From positions 7,068,001 to 7,132,000 of the forward strand of contig JAAXNY010000001.1 of NCBI GenBank assembly GCA_013420905.1: a stretch of DNA of 64,000 nt, read 5' to 3'. The position numbers were made by a program, and so were the translations under genes. Shown here piece after piece: positions 1 through 10,895 of this stretch (its first letter is position 1; each line of letters starts with the position of its first letter). This DNA comes from Collybia mongolica. Lineage: Eukaryota; Basidiomycota; Agaricomycetes; Agaricales; Clitocybaceae. The notes under the pieces are model-generated. The model was given only the letters and a program-made list of their open reading frames with translations. It searched no databases and was not told where the DNA came from.

Positions 1-90
1 CCCACATGCTCACCACACAGCACATCCCCCCCCCCCCCCACTTCAGGAACTCGAGACAAAGGATACAGCTGCCAACGGACCTAACTGTGA

Positions 91-360
91 ATGCAGGGCG
101 AGCCTGAGGAAGGTGGCAATGACAATGACAACAACAACAACAAAGACAGCAACAGCAACAGTGAGGAAGGCGGCAACAACAATGACAACAACAACAATGA
201 AGGCAGCAACAGTGACAGCAGCAGCAGTGGTGGCACCAACAACAGCACAAGGATGATGACAACAACTACAACAAAGACAACCATCACCACTATGACAACA
301 ACAACAACAACAAAGGACAACAACAACCACAGGGACAACAACAAGAAAAGTGGCCAGTGC
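91..360. repeat. CAA/GAC-rich imperfect trinucleotide microsatellite
   Basis: The stretch is built almost entirely from CAA, GAC, AGC and ACA triplets, with a nearly pure (CAA)n run around 295-345. Read forward it would encode Asn/Ser/Thr-rich low complexity. Read in reverse it gives Val/Cys/Leu-rich low complexity. Both are artefacts of the triplet composition. There is no flanking conserved coding sequence. It is an expanded simple-sequence tract next to decayed repeat DNA. Confidence 0.8.
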
Positions 361-599
361 CGCTGCCACTGAAACCCAGGCTGCTGACAATGCCACAGGG
401 GCTGATGAGGATGACAGGGGGACTCTGTGGAGTCCACACAGAGTCTGTGCAGAATCTGTGCTGTCCTTGCGGAGTCTGCAAGGACATGTGGGGGACTGTA
501 AAGTACAGGATATTTGTATAGGATCTATAAACACCAACTTCTATTGGCAATTCATATGCAGTTGCTTATATCATACACCATGGATATGGGTGAAGTTGT

Positions 600-1060
600 A
601 AGGGGATCACTTGTTTGTTCACATCTAGCCATCAGAATCACTATTGCACAGCTTGTATAGCCTCACTGTTATATCAATTATTCTAACACACACTACTTTA
701 ACCCCTTGATAGATAGTAGTTTACTCTGGACTGACATATCACAGATGGATTGTTGCATCAGTAGAGTTACTGATATCAGATTCTATTGTTATTTGAGACA
801 TAGGTACAATGTACTGTATATAAGGTGTCCCTTCCTCTCCATGGAAGAGCACCTTTGCAATAGACTTGGGCTGGGTTCTCTACACATAGTCAAGCCTCTA
901 GTGCTCTATGATCATCCCTTCCCTGCATGGTTGTTCATACTGTGTATACTGCTCCTGTCTGAGCCTCTTGGCAACATGACCCCTTACAAAAGTGCAACAA
1001 GTATTTGGCAAGCTCAAATGTGTGGTTATATTACATCTTTATGTTGTGTATCCATCAGGC
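600..1060 (+). repeat. Dispersed repeat, copy A
   Basis: This stretch matches the reverse complement of 47240-48062. Matching blocks include the segment around 700-775 (reaching CAGTAGAGTTACTGATATCA) and the segment around 810-1000 (starting TATATAAGGTGTCCC). Copy A lacks about 390 bases that copy B carries between these blocks. Neither copy has a long open reading frame, so this looks like a decayed non-coding repeat or part of a retroelement. The family is not recognised. From 1060 to 1690 I see only AT-rich sequence with two poly-A runs. Confidence 0.75.
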
Positions 1061-1690
1061 CTTCCATGATGTCAAGCTACTCCCTGTACCCTACAATCTA
1101 ATTCTAGGACAATGCCTGACAAGTGTTCCAGAACCAAACTTATTAACAACAAAAAGTAATATAAAGTTGAATAGATTCTGGATAGCTAATTCTATTGCAA
1201 CAACCTGGTTCTAGAAATATAAAGAAAAGTTAATCAAAAAAAAAAATAAGGACTTGTATCTGCCAGTAATGGCCCTCTACCTCAAGTATGGCAGTCCAAA
1301 AAAAAAAAATCCCTGGCAATAGTGTTCTTCCAGCAGGGGATGATGCATCAACCAGTTGGCCAATGCAGTATGAAGCTGATGATCATAGGTGCAGCATTGT
1401 GGCTGAAGTTGACTCCAATGGGTTGAACCATAATAATATTCATTCTCACTGTATTATTTGAACCCAAGTAAACTATGTTAAAGTCACACACTTGGAGTCT
1501 GGGGTTCACCATTCCATTCAATCTTACCCTGCTCTGTCATGTCATTACTGGTTAATTATCATTATTGAATTGTATCTAATCTGATATATAAGCTTCCGAC
1601 CTCTTAGTATATTTCCCACGGACATGAAGTTCTGACAGTTCCATTCGCACTGGAATAATGACTTTCTAAGAATCCCCGAAAATCTCACTT

Positions 1691-3439
1691 TCAAATTCGG
1701 ATGACACGTATACGTGTCGGTTCCTTCAAGCTCTGCAGGCGGGCGATATCGTTCGGATGGTGAGCAGCACGTAACATCACCACCACAACCTCTAACTGTG
1801 CGACTGGGTATTTAGTACCACATGGCGTCCAACGAGATTCGACCATGTCAGCCAAAACTCCATCCAGCGACGATATACCCCCCCACAAGTTACATTGGAC
1901 AAGATTGGGGCACAGAGGCGATGGTTCTTCCGCCTTGTCTGAGAGCGAAGGGCATGTAAGTGACTGGAGAACCATGTCGCTGACAAATCCTCCCTCAGTG
2001 CTTCCACCCGAGAGAGTTAACGTTTCAAGTGATGATGAGAGGCGCCACAAGGCCTCTATCAAATCCTCTGATGATATGTGTATGAGAGCAAACGTTAAAT
2101 GACGTAGCGAGGAATTCGATCTGTCCAGCATGCCCGTGAACTGAGATTGCGGCCAAACTCCCGAAGGACCCGTGGTACTGAAGAGAAATATATCAGTTTC
2201 AATCGAAAGTTCGTTAAGCTGCGGCAAAGTTATCCCGTCGAAAAAACGTCCAAGATAATTGGCAGAAGCTATGTGTAATTTCAAGGTTGCCAGACAATGA
2301 TGGATGAATCTCGTGGTGCCGTTGACATAGCTGGCAGGTAGTACGACGCTAAACTGCCCAGCCTGGAGGTTCTGGCAGGTCTGAAGAGTACTCAGACAAT
2401 CGTCGGGAGTGAGCGCTGAACCCGTAAGATCGAGCAAAGTGAGCTGTCCCCATGGGAGACCGATTATACGGTAATCGGATAAATTGATCAACGCGGCGCT
2501 ACGTAAACGAGGCGCAGCTTGGAGTATCCTGTCGACATGAGTTTGGTTAAACCACGGCCTAATATCAAAGTATACGCTCTCCAACAGTGGGAACGTGACA
2601 TCATCCGGGATTCTGTCAAACTCAGTATCCCTGCCGTATGGCCGGAATTCAAATCTTATCGTCCGCCAGCGAGAGTAATGCTTCATAAAGGTATCCCATA
2701 ACAAAGGCCCAGCTGTCGGGCCTCCGTTTCCACCCCTATCCTCAGCAACCATCGAAAACGACAATGGGTGTGTGCCAGACCTCTCGAGCCAGAGCTTTAT
2801 AAGTTGCTCATTGGGCCAGATGATCAATCCGTGATATATAACCGATATTGACGCCCAGATATCTGCAGTGTGGAGTGCAACTGATCTCCAGAGACTGCAC
2901 ACATTCACCAAAAGTAGGGGTGCTTCTGTTGATTTGGGCTGGCAAAAGTCCGCTAACGCGCAGCGGCGGAATATTTCGCCGAGCACCTCTGGTGGAAGAC
3001 GGCGAATGGGAGATAAAGAGGTGTGGTGTTTGTGGAGAATGGACCTCATTTCATTGCGATCGCAAATCAGCTGCTCTAGAGCCGATTTATGACGGTTAAC
3101 GTCCGCTTCTGAACTGCAGATCAAGGTTTCATGGACTGGAACGTCCATATGACCCTCGACATCGATGATGTCTCTTTGTAGGCGATTAAGTTTTAACTCT
3201 CCTTCCAAGATGATTGCTTGGATTGCACTAGCCTCGGGTATCTCTTGGGACGCAACGATTTGCTGAATCTCATTCCTCTGCCAGATCAGCCTGTCCTGAG
3301 CAGCCTGCGCCGACGCAATCTCAGCATCCAAACTAGCGACTATCCCCTCCGTGTGCTCAAGTTCTTGCTGTATTTGTTGGGTTTCGTCATCGACATTCGC
3401 TACGATGCCGAAGAATAGGGTAGTATTTTGCCCGTTCAT
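1691..3439 (-). CDS. F-box-like protein with N-terminal coiled coil and leucine-rich-repeat-like C-terminus
   Basis: A single uninterrupted frame of 582 codons. Residues about 10-130 form a heptad-rich, Gln/Glu-rich coiled coil. Residues about 145-165 carry an F-box-like motif (IRRLPPEVLGEIFRRCA), followed by a typical VCSLWRSVALHTADIWASI segment. The remaining 380 residues have irregular leucine-rich spacing, as in F-box/LRR proteins. Such proteins usually bind Skp1 through the F-box and recruit a substrate for ubiquitination. The family is greatly expanded in mushroom fungi, so the substrate cannot be guessed. The absence of introns contrasts with its neighbours but is common in this family. 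The start is the first ATG of the frame, directly before the coiled coil. Confidence 0.85.
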   Translation of the reverse strand: MNGQNTTLFFGIVANVDDETQQIQQELEHTEGIVASLDAEIASAQAAQDRLIWQRNEIQQIVASQEIPEASAIQAIILEGELKLNRLQRDIIDVEGHMDVPVHETLICSSEADVNRHKSALEQLICDRNEMRSILHKHHTSLSPIRRLPPEVLGEIFRRCALADFCQPKSTEAPLLLVNVCSLWRSVALHTADIWASISVIYHGLIIWPNEQLIKLWLERSGTHPLSFSMVAEDRGGNGGPTAGPLLWDTFMKHYSRWRTIRFEFRPYGRDTEFDRIPDDVTFPLLESVYFDIRPWFNQTHVDRILQAAPRLRSAALINLSDYRIIGLPWGQLTLLDLTGSALTPDDCLSTLQTCQNLQAGQFSVVLPASYVNGTTRFIHHCLATLKLHIASANYLGRFFDGITLPQLNELSIETDIFLFSTTGPSGVWPQSQFTGMLDRSNSSLRHLTFALIHISSEDLIEALWRLSSSLETLTLSGGSTEGGFVSDMVLQSLTCPSLSDKAEEPSPLCPNLVQCNLWGGISSLDGVLADMVESRWTPCGTKYPVAQLEVVVVMLRAAHHPNDIARLQSLKEPTRIRVIRI

Positions 3440-5002
3440 GATCGCTGAATCCTATTATCACCCGATGTCAGCCTGATGTGGGTACTAACTGCTAAGCTCT
3501 GACCTAAAATCAACTTACAGTATCAATATCGGTTTGTCACGGCGTAATTCTGACGAACTGGACGTTGCGGTTTGCTTGCAATGACAGACTGTGAGTTGGG
3601 AGGGAATCGTTAACTGAATTTGATGGCCGGTTCCGGCGCCGGACAAAACCTGAAGGTTGACACCAATTTGACACAAAAAGATGCTGGGAGTGTATAGCAC
3701 ATAGTCAAGACTCGATTCATATAAAATCACTCCCACGTACGCGTCCAATATAACCAAAAAATTTCCACTTTTGAATCACATTCTCCACAGAAATGGGACA
3801 TGGTCCGCCATGTTCATTCTTTTATAAAGTATTGATCCCGGACATGAACTTGTACTGGAGTTACACATCTTGGGTGAGTAAGTCACAACAATATTACTAT
3901 TGGAACGCACCTTAATTTGGTCAGACGATTACGGTGATAGGCCTCATATCTTGGAGGTTCGAATTCTGTCATGTAAGTATTATGCATGTCTTATGGTAAT
4001 CACCTGTGATTCTCAAATACAACAGGAAGAGCGTTTACTATATGGTGCACCTAAACCGAAAAATACATTCACCCGTCTCTAGTTTCAACGCCATCGTTTT
4101 CTTCCCATGTCAGTAACTGTTGTGCCTTGACCATGGGTTATCGCAAACACCCTCAACCCAGACCTGACCGATCAAATGCGTGCCTGTCATCTCCCTGGGC
4201 ATTCAATCTATCCCCTACACGGCCGCATCCTGCATATGCCCCCTGGTCTTTCGAACACGCAATCAAGCCCAAAACCTTCAAGGAATTATCAAAATTTGGA
4301 AGAGTGGAGCCGCTTGTTCTCTGTTGATTATGACATTTTGCACATGGACTTAGGTAACGGTTGATCGTACCGTCGAGGCACTCAACCAAGGAACGTCTGG
4401 ATCTGCGGATCATTGAGGTATGTATAGTTACGTATCTCGTTGTCAATTCATCTGAACAATATATTTATTCGACTATCCTCCCTAAGGCTGGGCTGGAGTC
4501 AAAGAGCTTCTATTTTGTAACGTGTCAAATTGCTGAATGTCCGAGGTTCCTCTTTGAGGATGATTGAACCCGCACACAGTAGAAATAATGAGCTACCACA
4601 TAGGATGGTTGCAATACAAGCGATGACTCAGACTCGGACGATCCGAGTTACCGCTGCTTCATGGCTAGACTCACGATTAAAGATGCCAAAAGAACATGAC
4701 TTGTGTAAAATTTTACGTCCATGGTGAAAAATGTACCTAGATGTACCTCCGACTGACTTTCCCAGCTATCGTGGTCGGACCATATTCAGCGAAATGATGC
4801 AGATCAGGCCGAAACACTGTTTACCTAGATCTCGGTCAAGACGATCGGCGAAATCAATGAAACTAGATTTCCCATTCCATGGCGTACCGCTGGTCCTGGG
4901 GGCGGGAATTCATCACATGTCTCCGAACCCAAACCGAATATATTTCGCTTGGAGATACAGGCGTACAGACAGATTGCCTTGCAGCAACGCCGATCATAGA
5001 GG
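3440..5002. other. Intergenic region without a recognisable gene
   Basis: It separates the divergently transcribed F-box gene and the NTF2-like gene and must hold both promoters. Several ORFs of 60-129 codons occur, but none has family motifs, supporting splice signals or a composition unlike random sequence. A small degenerate gene cannot be excluded. Confidence 0.5.
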
Positions 5003-5008
5003 TATAAA
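5003..5008 (+). promoter_or_regulatory. TATA box of the NTF2-like gene
   Basis: A clean TATAAA in GC-containing context lies 87 bases before the start codon at 5095. The spacing is reasonable for a fungal TATA promoter with a short leader. Confidence 0.45.
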
Positions 5009-5094
5009 GGGACAGGCAAATGCACACAGAAAACCCCACCTCGCACACTTAGGCTCTTCTCGTATTAATATCGTCTTCCTATATTTTTACTATT

Positions 5095-5683
5095 ATGGAG
5101 ACTATCAGCCACACATCTAATTTGTGTTCCCTATCTGAATGGTCCGTCCAGCATATCCGTGACGTCTTCGAGGCTCGTAGCGACGAACAATCGCTATGTG
5201 CCATCTCTGCTACCTTTTCTGATGATGTGAGCGCAACGGTTAATGGCGCGCCGCTAAGTCGAGAAGGAATCAACCAACTAGTACTCGCCATGCGACGGGG
5301 CTCAGTGGGGGGGCTGCGGGTGCAATGGCAACAAGCAGTTGAGACTCCACGGGATCCTGCCACGAATCAAGTACGTTTTCTTTCAAGCCGTTGACCCTGT
5401 CTGTTTCTAACATTCTCCATAGGGCGGATCGTTTACTGGGGCGTATGTCATCCGTGGTATCCAAAAAATGTTACCAGGGACACATAAGCCTGTCGACTTC
5501 GAACGGCATAAAACGGTGAACGTGCAGTGCGTGAACATCATCGCGGGAGTTGAATTTAAGCTGACTACCATTGACCCTAGAATCGAATCACAGTCATCGA
5601 ATCCACACCTAGACAGTCGTAGAATTGTCGACCTAGCTTTCTTCGCGACCGATGTGAGAGTAGACCGGCAAGCATCACTATAG
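5095..5683 (+). CDS. Small NTF2/SnoaL-like protein
   Basis: Two exons (5095-5370 and 5423-5683) separated by a 52-nt GT-AG intron with a CTAAC branch point encode 178 residues. The intron falls between codons, and the frame stays open across it. The pattern is an N-terminal helix (WSVQHIRDVFEARSDE), an acidic start of sheet (FSDDVSATVNGAPLSREGI) and alternating strands containing GGSFTGAYVIRG. This resembles NTF2-like or SnoaL-like folds found in many small fungal proteins. I cannot assign a substrate. The fold is inferred by eye; it could also be an uncharacterised lineage-specific family. Confidence 0.65.
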
Positions 5684-8311
5684 TGATAACACTCGGGGTA
5701 CATAATCAGCAATATAGTAGAACGACCGCATAGCACTAATAGCGTACGGAGGTCGAATAATATTTTAATTCCGTGTTTTCGACATTGCTGTGTCAGAGAT
5801 CCATGGAGAAGTGACCACTGAGACATGACGCAAATAAGGCAGCATTCCGTCTCCAGCGGATATCATTCGTCCCAGGCGAAAGTCATCTCGTTGGATGATG
5901 CGATCGCAACATTCCATTACATGAATGGATCCAGATGGTAGAGAAAAACTGGGACTGATTGCTAGGATTAGACGACACTCGCGTCATAGAAGTGCAAGAA
6001 AGGTACCAACAGACGGCATGATGCGCATATGTCGATCGTTGTGGTGAAGGGAGAACGGGGATAGATCACTGTCCAGTTATCACGATCTTGATTGAAAAGC
6101 ACTTACTTCTCTGTCAACAAGCATTGCGTAGTCTGCTGAGAATGATAACTATCTAGAAATTGGAGGAGCGAGATACAAGTTACCTTTCATCATCAAGCCC
6201 GAAGTGTTTCAAAAATTTTCGGAATCCGTATATATCGTGCATGTTCCGCATAACTCGAGGTAAAGCAAGGAGTAATCAGTGTAAAACCGCTTTAAACTTT
6301 TCGGTATGATAGCTTCACGCGCGGATTAAGAATATGTGATACACCGATGGATACCAGGAATCATCACCGGTTCCTGGCGAAAACCTGTTGAAAAATGTTT
6401 GGCAGCCTTTTCCCATGCCTAGAATATCAAAAACAATAGCATGTACACATTCAGGACATGTGACAACCCTCGGTTGCTGTGCTGCACGCTGAGATTAATT
6501 CTGGGCCAAAACCCTCCTCGTGCTAGATCCATTTATTTATAGAGTATAGGCTGTCAAATTCTTGAAAGGCTGTGGGCTGTTTGACCTAGTAATGGCGATT
6601 TGTTGCCATGGGCCATGCGGCAGGATTGCCTGTAGTGGTGCTACGATTAGAGATGACCGAGAACACGCGGGCCGTCGGTTTGTTCGCCTATGGTCTCAGT
6701 GGCGGGGGTCGGATCCTACTGCAGGATCACGAGGCGCTTCTGGAAGTTTCACACAGTAAGGATAAATTTTCCCTCGGCTCGGGTTGCCCGAGCCGACGTC
6801 GAAACGCACCAGAGTTGCGCCCCCTGGGAATGATCCAAATGTTGCCGTGCAAAAAGGCCCCGGCCAACAAGACATCATTATTGAAATACTTGACTTGTAG
6901 CATGATGGATCATCAAATTAGCCTGTGTAAAAAATTCCCTTTCAATGTGATGCTACAACGCTTTCCTTACTGAGTAACAGGTCCTCCCCTTGCCCGATTT
7001 TGTGGGAATCACGTGGGAAAAAGGACACGGTGTAACTGGTGAAACGAAGGGCCGCGCATTGCCTCGTCAAAGTCAATAATATGTTATCGGGTGAAGAGTG
7101 AATCGATTCTATCATGATGGCACACCATTGAAAATGTTCGGGGAGATAGCTGTTTGGTAGTATCAGATAGTTTGTTACTCAGTCTTGTGCGAATCCTATC
7201 TGAAGCAAAGATGACGGCTCGCAAAATCATCGTCATAGTAGACGTGTTGGCGTAACATACAAGAGTAAAAGCATTAGTGAGCATGGACTGGGCACATGTT
7301 GTCTTTGAAATATGCTGCATAGGAGCCCTATCAACAAGAGCTTACCTGGTGAGTGAAAAGAGAAGAACCTCGACCAAATGTATTAATGTGAAAGGCAATT
7401 GCTCATGAGTGATCTAGAATGTATTTTTCCAAGTCTCGCCGGAGAGCGTAAGCGATAATATAACTTTGTATTGTGTGAAATCGTGCATTGGAGATAGTCG
7501 CACTTTCCGAGAAGTGATCAAGGTCAAGTATCGAATAGATATATCACACTCCGAGTATATCTGTGCTTGTACCTGATAGTGTTCGAAAGACTGAGAAGAT
7601 ACGTCCTGTCGATTGGGGGCAATCTTAAGAGTTAGTGACACTGCTGGTCCTAGAGGTGCATGGAGTAGTGACAAAAAAGCTAAAAACTCGTTATGACGTG
7701 GGAACCAGTGGTTGCAACATTAGCGACACCAAGAACCTGCAAAAGGCGCTAACATCGACATCTATCGCAATGAAAGGAAAGGTCCGCAAGGCTTGGGAGT
7801 TTGCATGCATTCAACTTCGGCATTTCGGGGCGAAGGTGCGTTTATGAGTTTGTTGCATCCTGTGGGCATCTTGCAAGCCGTGTGGCTTCTAAGTGAATTT
7901 AACGTCAATTTATATTGAAAATAACCAAGGGAGACAAGAAAAGGGGGGGAGGAGCGAGCCGCGACTCGGCCCAGTGCAAGTTCTGGGGCGTACAGCCAGA
8001 TGTAATAGAAAGATAGGATAATTTAGCAGGATTAGAATTTACGGTACGGGATTCTGGACTTAACAAAAAAAACGCAAAGGGAGGTATGTAGTCAGCTAGC
8101 AGTACCACTTACGTATCAATGCTGTGTCTGAAAAAAGAGAGGTGTCGAGGAGTTTCGTGTAAATGAGAATAACCCGGCGCCTGGGATGGGAACTTCCTTT
8201 CTACGCCTGTCAAATTTCAGATATAAGGAAAGGAAGAGGGGGATAGGACGTAAAAATTCACAATTCTCGTACTTAAGGGGGGAAAAAAGCTGATTAGAGG
8301 TGCAGAATATT
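5684..8311. other. 2.6-kb intergenic region with no supported gene
   Basis: Only short ORFs under 125 codons are present, on both strands. None shows a known motif or a convincing intron-joined extension. Local AT content is higher than in neighbouring genes. The 3' flanks of both adjacent genes (the NTF2-like gene on + and the VTC1-like gene on -) lie here. It may contain an unrecognised non-coding transcript or a decayed gene. Confidence 0.5.
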
Positions 8312-9107
8312 CTAGAATAGAGAGACATGGCTACCTCGAACGATGAAATTGAGGAGTACAGCTGTAAAAAGAATCACGGCAAGGATGACAGGACCCCAAA
8401 TGGCATCTGACGAGCGATAAGCATAATGAAATCGCGTATAAAGTGATGAGGTGACGTACCGAAAAAACCTGGATCGCGGCGGCGGATCATTGTAATCCGG
8501 TGCTGGTATAAAAGAAAACCATATACCTGAGGTGAGGGAATGGATGAGATAACAGAACATAGAAGTTGGAGTAGTACATACCAGGACGCCGACACTAGTC
8601 AGTGCATAAACGTACGCAAAATTCGTGGCAATTTGATCCTTGGAAGCGTTGAAAAGAGCGAGCGATAGTGTTCCGAGCAAAACAGAGACATTTAGCCACG
8701 CAACCCAGGCTACACATCGACGCTTAAGCAGGAGCAATCGGCCTTGACGAACGCAACTGACTTCTTTCGTTTGCAAACCAGACCTTTGCTTCTACCTTAA
8801 CCGGAGTGGCAATTTTCTTGGGGACCCTAACCCGGGGTGGAATAGAATTTATCGCATGATAGTCCCGAATCGCAGGCCTGTGTCCTTGGTTATCGTTGTC
8901 TAGATCTGGTATGGCATCGGCTCGCATGTATCTCGCAGGTCTTGCAGGGTTGGGAAGTGAGGCAAGTGCGGCTGAGGAGAAGGGGGAAAGTACGTCGGAC
9001 ACGGCAACCCAGGACCTTCGGATTAGGGAGGAGGAGCGCTCGCTGTCGCCGTCGTCTTTGGGATGAGAAGTCGCCATGAGTGGGAAAGACCTGAAGCTGT
9101 CGTCCAC
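8312..9107 (-). CDS. VTC1-like DUF202 membrane protein
   Basis: Four exons (9107-8762, 8709-8582, 8526-8460, 8406-8312) give 211 residues, or 201 if the second ATG at 9077 is used. The N-terminal 100 residues are Ser/Pro-rich and probably cytosolic. Then comes the VTC1/DUF202 signature KVEAKVWFANERTW, three hydrophobic segments and the basic loop QHRITMIRRRDPG. VTC1 family members anchor the vacuolar transporter chaperone complex, which makes polyphosphate. The family motif appears only after removing the three 52-55 nt introns, which supports the model. The protein is longer at the N-terminus than the usual 120-130-residue VTC1, so it may be a VTC1 paralogue or another DUF202 protein. Confidence 0.8.
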
Positions 9108-9321
9108 GTTGAGCTCGATGTGGATGACCGTGGGTAAATCTCAGATTGACCATAAACGCCAAGGGTCGGAGATTTGTCCGAAAAAGGAATTAGTCTGGAA
9201 ATGAGTAGAATGCTCCAGAATGACGTCACACGACCCAGAAGTCTCCATCTCAGACGAATAAAACCTAAAACACACACACTCTCTCTTAATATTTCACAAC
9301 CTATACGTACTAACCTTCACA

Positions 9322-10607
9322 ATGGGTACAGACTACTACAAACTTTTGGGCATCGACAAGTCTGCTGGGGACGAGGAAATTAAGAAAGCCTACAAGAAAA
9401 TGGTGTGTTGCGCCATCTCACTGCTTGCGACCTATGCTCACTCCATCCTACTTAGGCTTTGAAATGGCATCCGGATCGCAATAAAGGTTCCGAAGAAGCC
9501 AACGTAAAATTCAAACAGGTTTTGTCAGACTCTTATACTGCTCAGAATGAACACTCAAACAGGGGTGGCAGATATCAGAAGCGTTTGAGGTCTTGAGCGA
9601 CAGCAACAAGCGTGCAGTGTATGATCAATTTGGAGAAGAGGGCCTTAAAAACAGGGGCCCAACGCCGGGTCAGGGTAGCCCTGGTGGTTTCTCTGGTTCC
9701 AGCGGTTTCCCTGGTGGCGGGGGCACTACCTTCACGTTTTCTACGGGCCCGGGAGGTTTTGGTTCTTCGGGAGGTTCTGGGTTTGCTCCTACGGACCCGA
9801 ACAAGATCTTTGAGTGAGCGTTACTAGTTGCCATGTTATCTTCAGCTTCTAACGATTATTTGCAGACAAATCTTTGGCGGGGGCTTTGGCTTCGGCGGCA
9901 TGGGGGGCGGGGCCAGGGGTCGTAGCATGTTCGAGGATGATGACATGGATGGCTCTTTCACCGGTTTTGGCGGAAGTATGCCTGGTGGTATGCCAAGGCG
10001 CACATCCCCTTCGCGCCATCAGCCTAAACAACGTCCACCCTCACCATCTTCCCCACCGTCAGAAATAACAAAACCCTTAAAGGTTTCTCTTCAAGAGCTC
10101 TACAGTGGGTCCGTTAAGCACCTCAGGGTCGGACGCCGCCTGCTTAACGGCACGACTGAGGACAAGGTTCTCGAGATTCAGATCCACCCCGGATGGAAGA
10201 GTGGGACTAAAATTAGATTTCCCCGTGCAGGGAACGAACAGGCACCTCACGGCGATGCCCAGGATCTTGTATTTGTGGTGGAGGAGAAGCAGCATGAAGC
10301 ATTCAGACGTGAAGGAAACGATCTTTTGTGTCGGGTGCCTATCTCCCTAGTCGAGGCACTGACAGGGAGCCCTAGCGGGAAGATAGTAAAGACAGTGGAA
10401 ATGCTTGATGGGAGGAAGTTACAAGTCACTGTGCCTAGTGGTGTCGTGAAGCCTGGACAAGAGACGACAGTCCCTGGGGAGGGAATGCCAATCAGGAAGG
10501 ATGGGAGTGTGAAAAGGAAGGGAGATCTTATCGTCAAGTGGGAAGTGACATTCCCTGATCGATTGACGCCAGCACAGCAGGAAGGTGTCAGGAAAGTGTT
10601 GGGATAA
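9322..10607 (+). CDS. SIS1: DnaJ subfamily B co-chaperone (Sis1/DNAJB1 type)
   Basis: Four exons (9322-9402, 9456-9518, 9572-9813, 9866-10607) encode 375 residues. Residues 1-70 are a J domain beginning [16 protein letters not shown], with the HPD tripeptide at the start of exon 2 (ALKWHPDRN). A Gly/Phe- and Gly/Ser-rich linker follows (about 75-190). The two-barrel C-terminal substrate-binding domain starts at [14 protein letters not shown]. There is no Cys-rich zinc region, so this is class II. It stimulates Hsp70 ATPase in the cytosol and nucleus. Length and domain order match fungal Sis1. It is divergent from the VTC1-like gene, with about 215 bases between start codons. Confidence 0.95.
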
Positions 10608-10895
10608 TGACAGACAAACTGGCATTTTCCTAATCAACGATACCCCCCTCCCCCGCCCCCAATCCCAATACAATAACCATTGTAACAACAGAACATTCTC
10701 ACATACCATAGCACTTTATATTTGTAGATTATCATGTTTCGTCGTACACCCATCCCGTGAAATCAAGCTTCTGCAAGTATTACCACACCTAAGGGGTCAT
10801 TTAAAGAATTTACATATTTTTAAGGGAGACACCATGAACACATACATATTGCATAAGCATACTAAAAATGAGGACATGAATAGATTATACCTCGG
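10608..10895. other. Convergent 3' flanks of the DnaJ and ankyrin-RCC1-BTB genes
   Basis: The two genes converge here and the 288 bases should hold both 3' untranslated regions. A short C-rich tract lies at about 10640-10665. No gene is seen. Confidence 0.5.

Noticed and set aside
43..537. A 164-codon minus-strand frame rich in Val, Cys and Leu
   Set aside because: It is the mirror image of the CAA-rich microsatellite; no domain or flanking coding signal.
4731..5120. A 129-codon plus-strand frame overlapping the start of the NTF2-like gene
   Set aside because: It includes the TATA box and start region of that gene, has no motif and reads as chance sequence.
6562..6973. Overlapping ORFs of 65 and 121 codons
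   Set aside because: No recognisable motif, no supporting introns, overlapping frames of similar quality on both strands.
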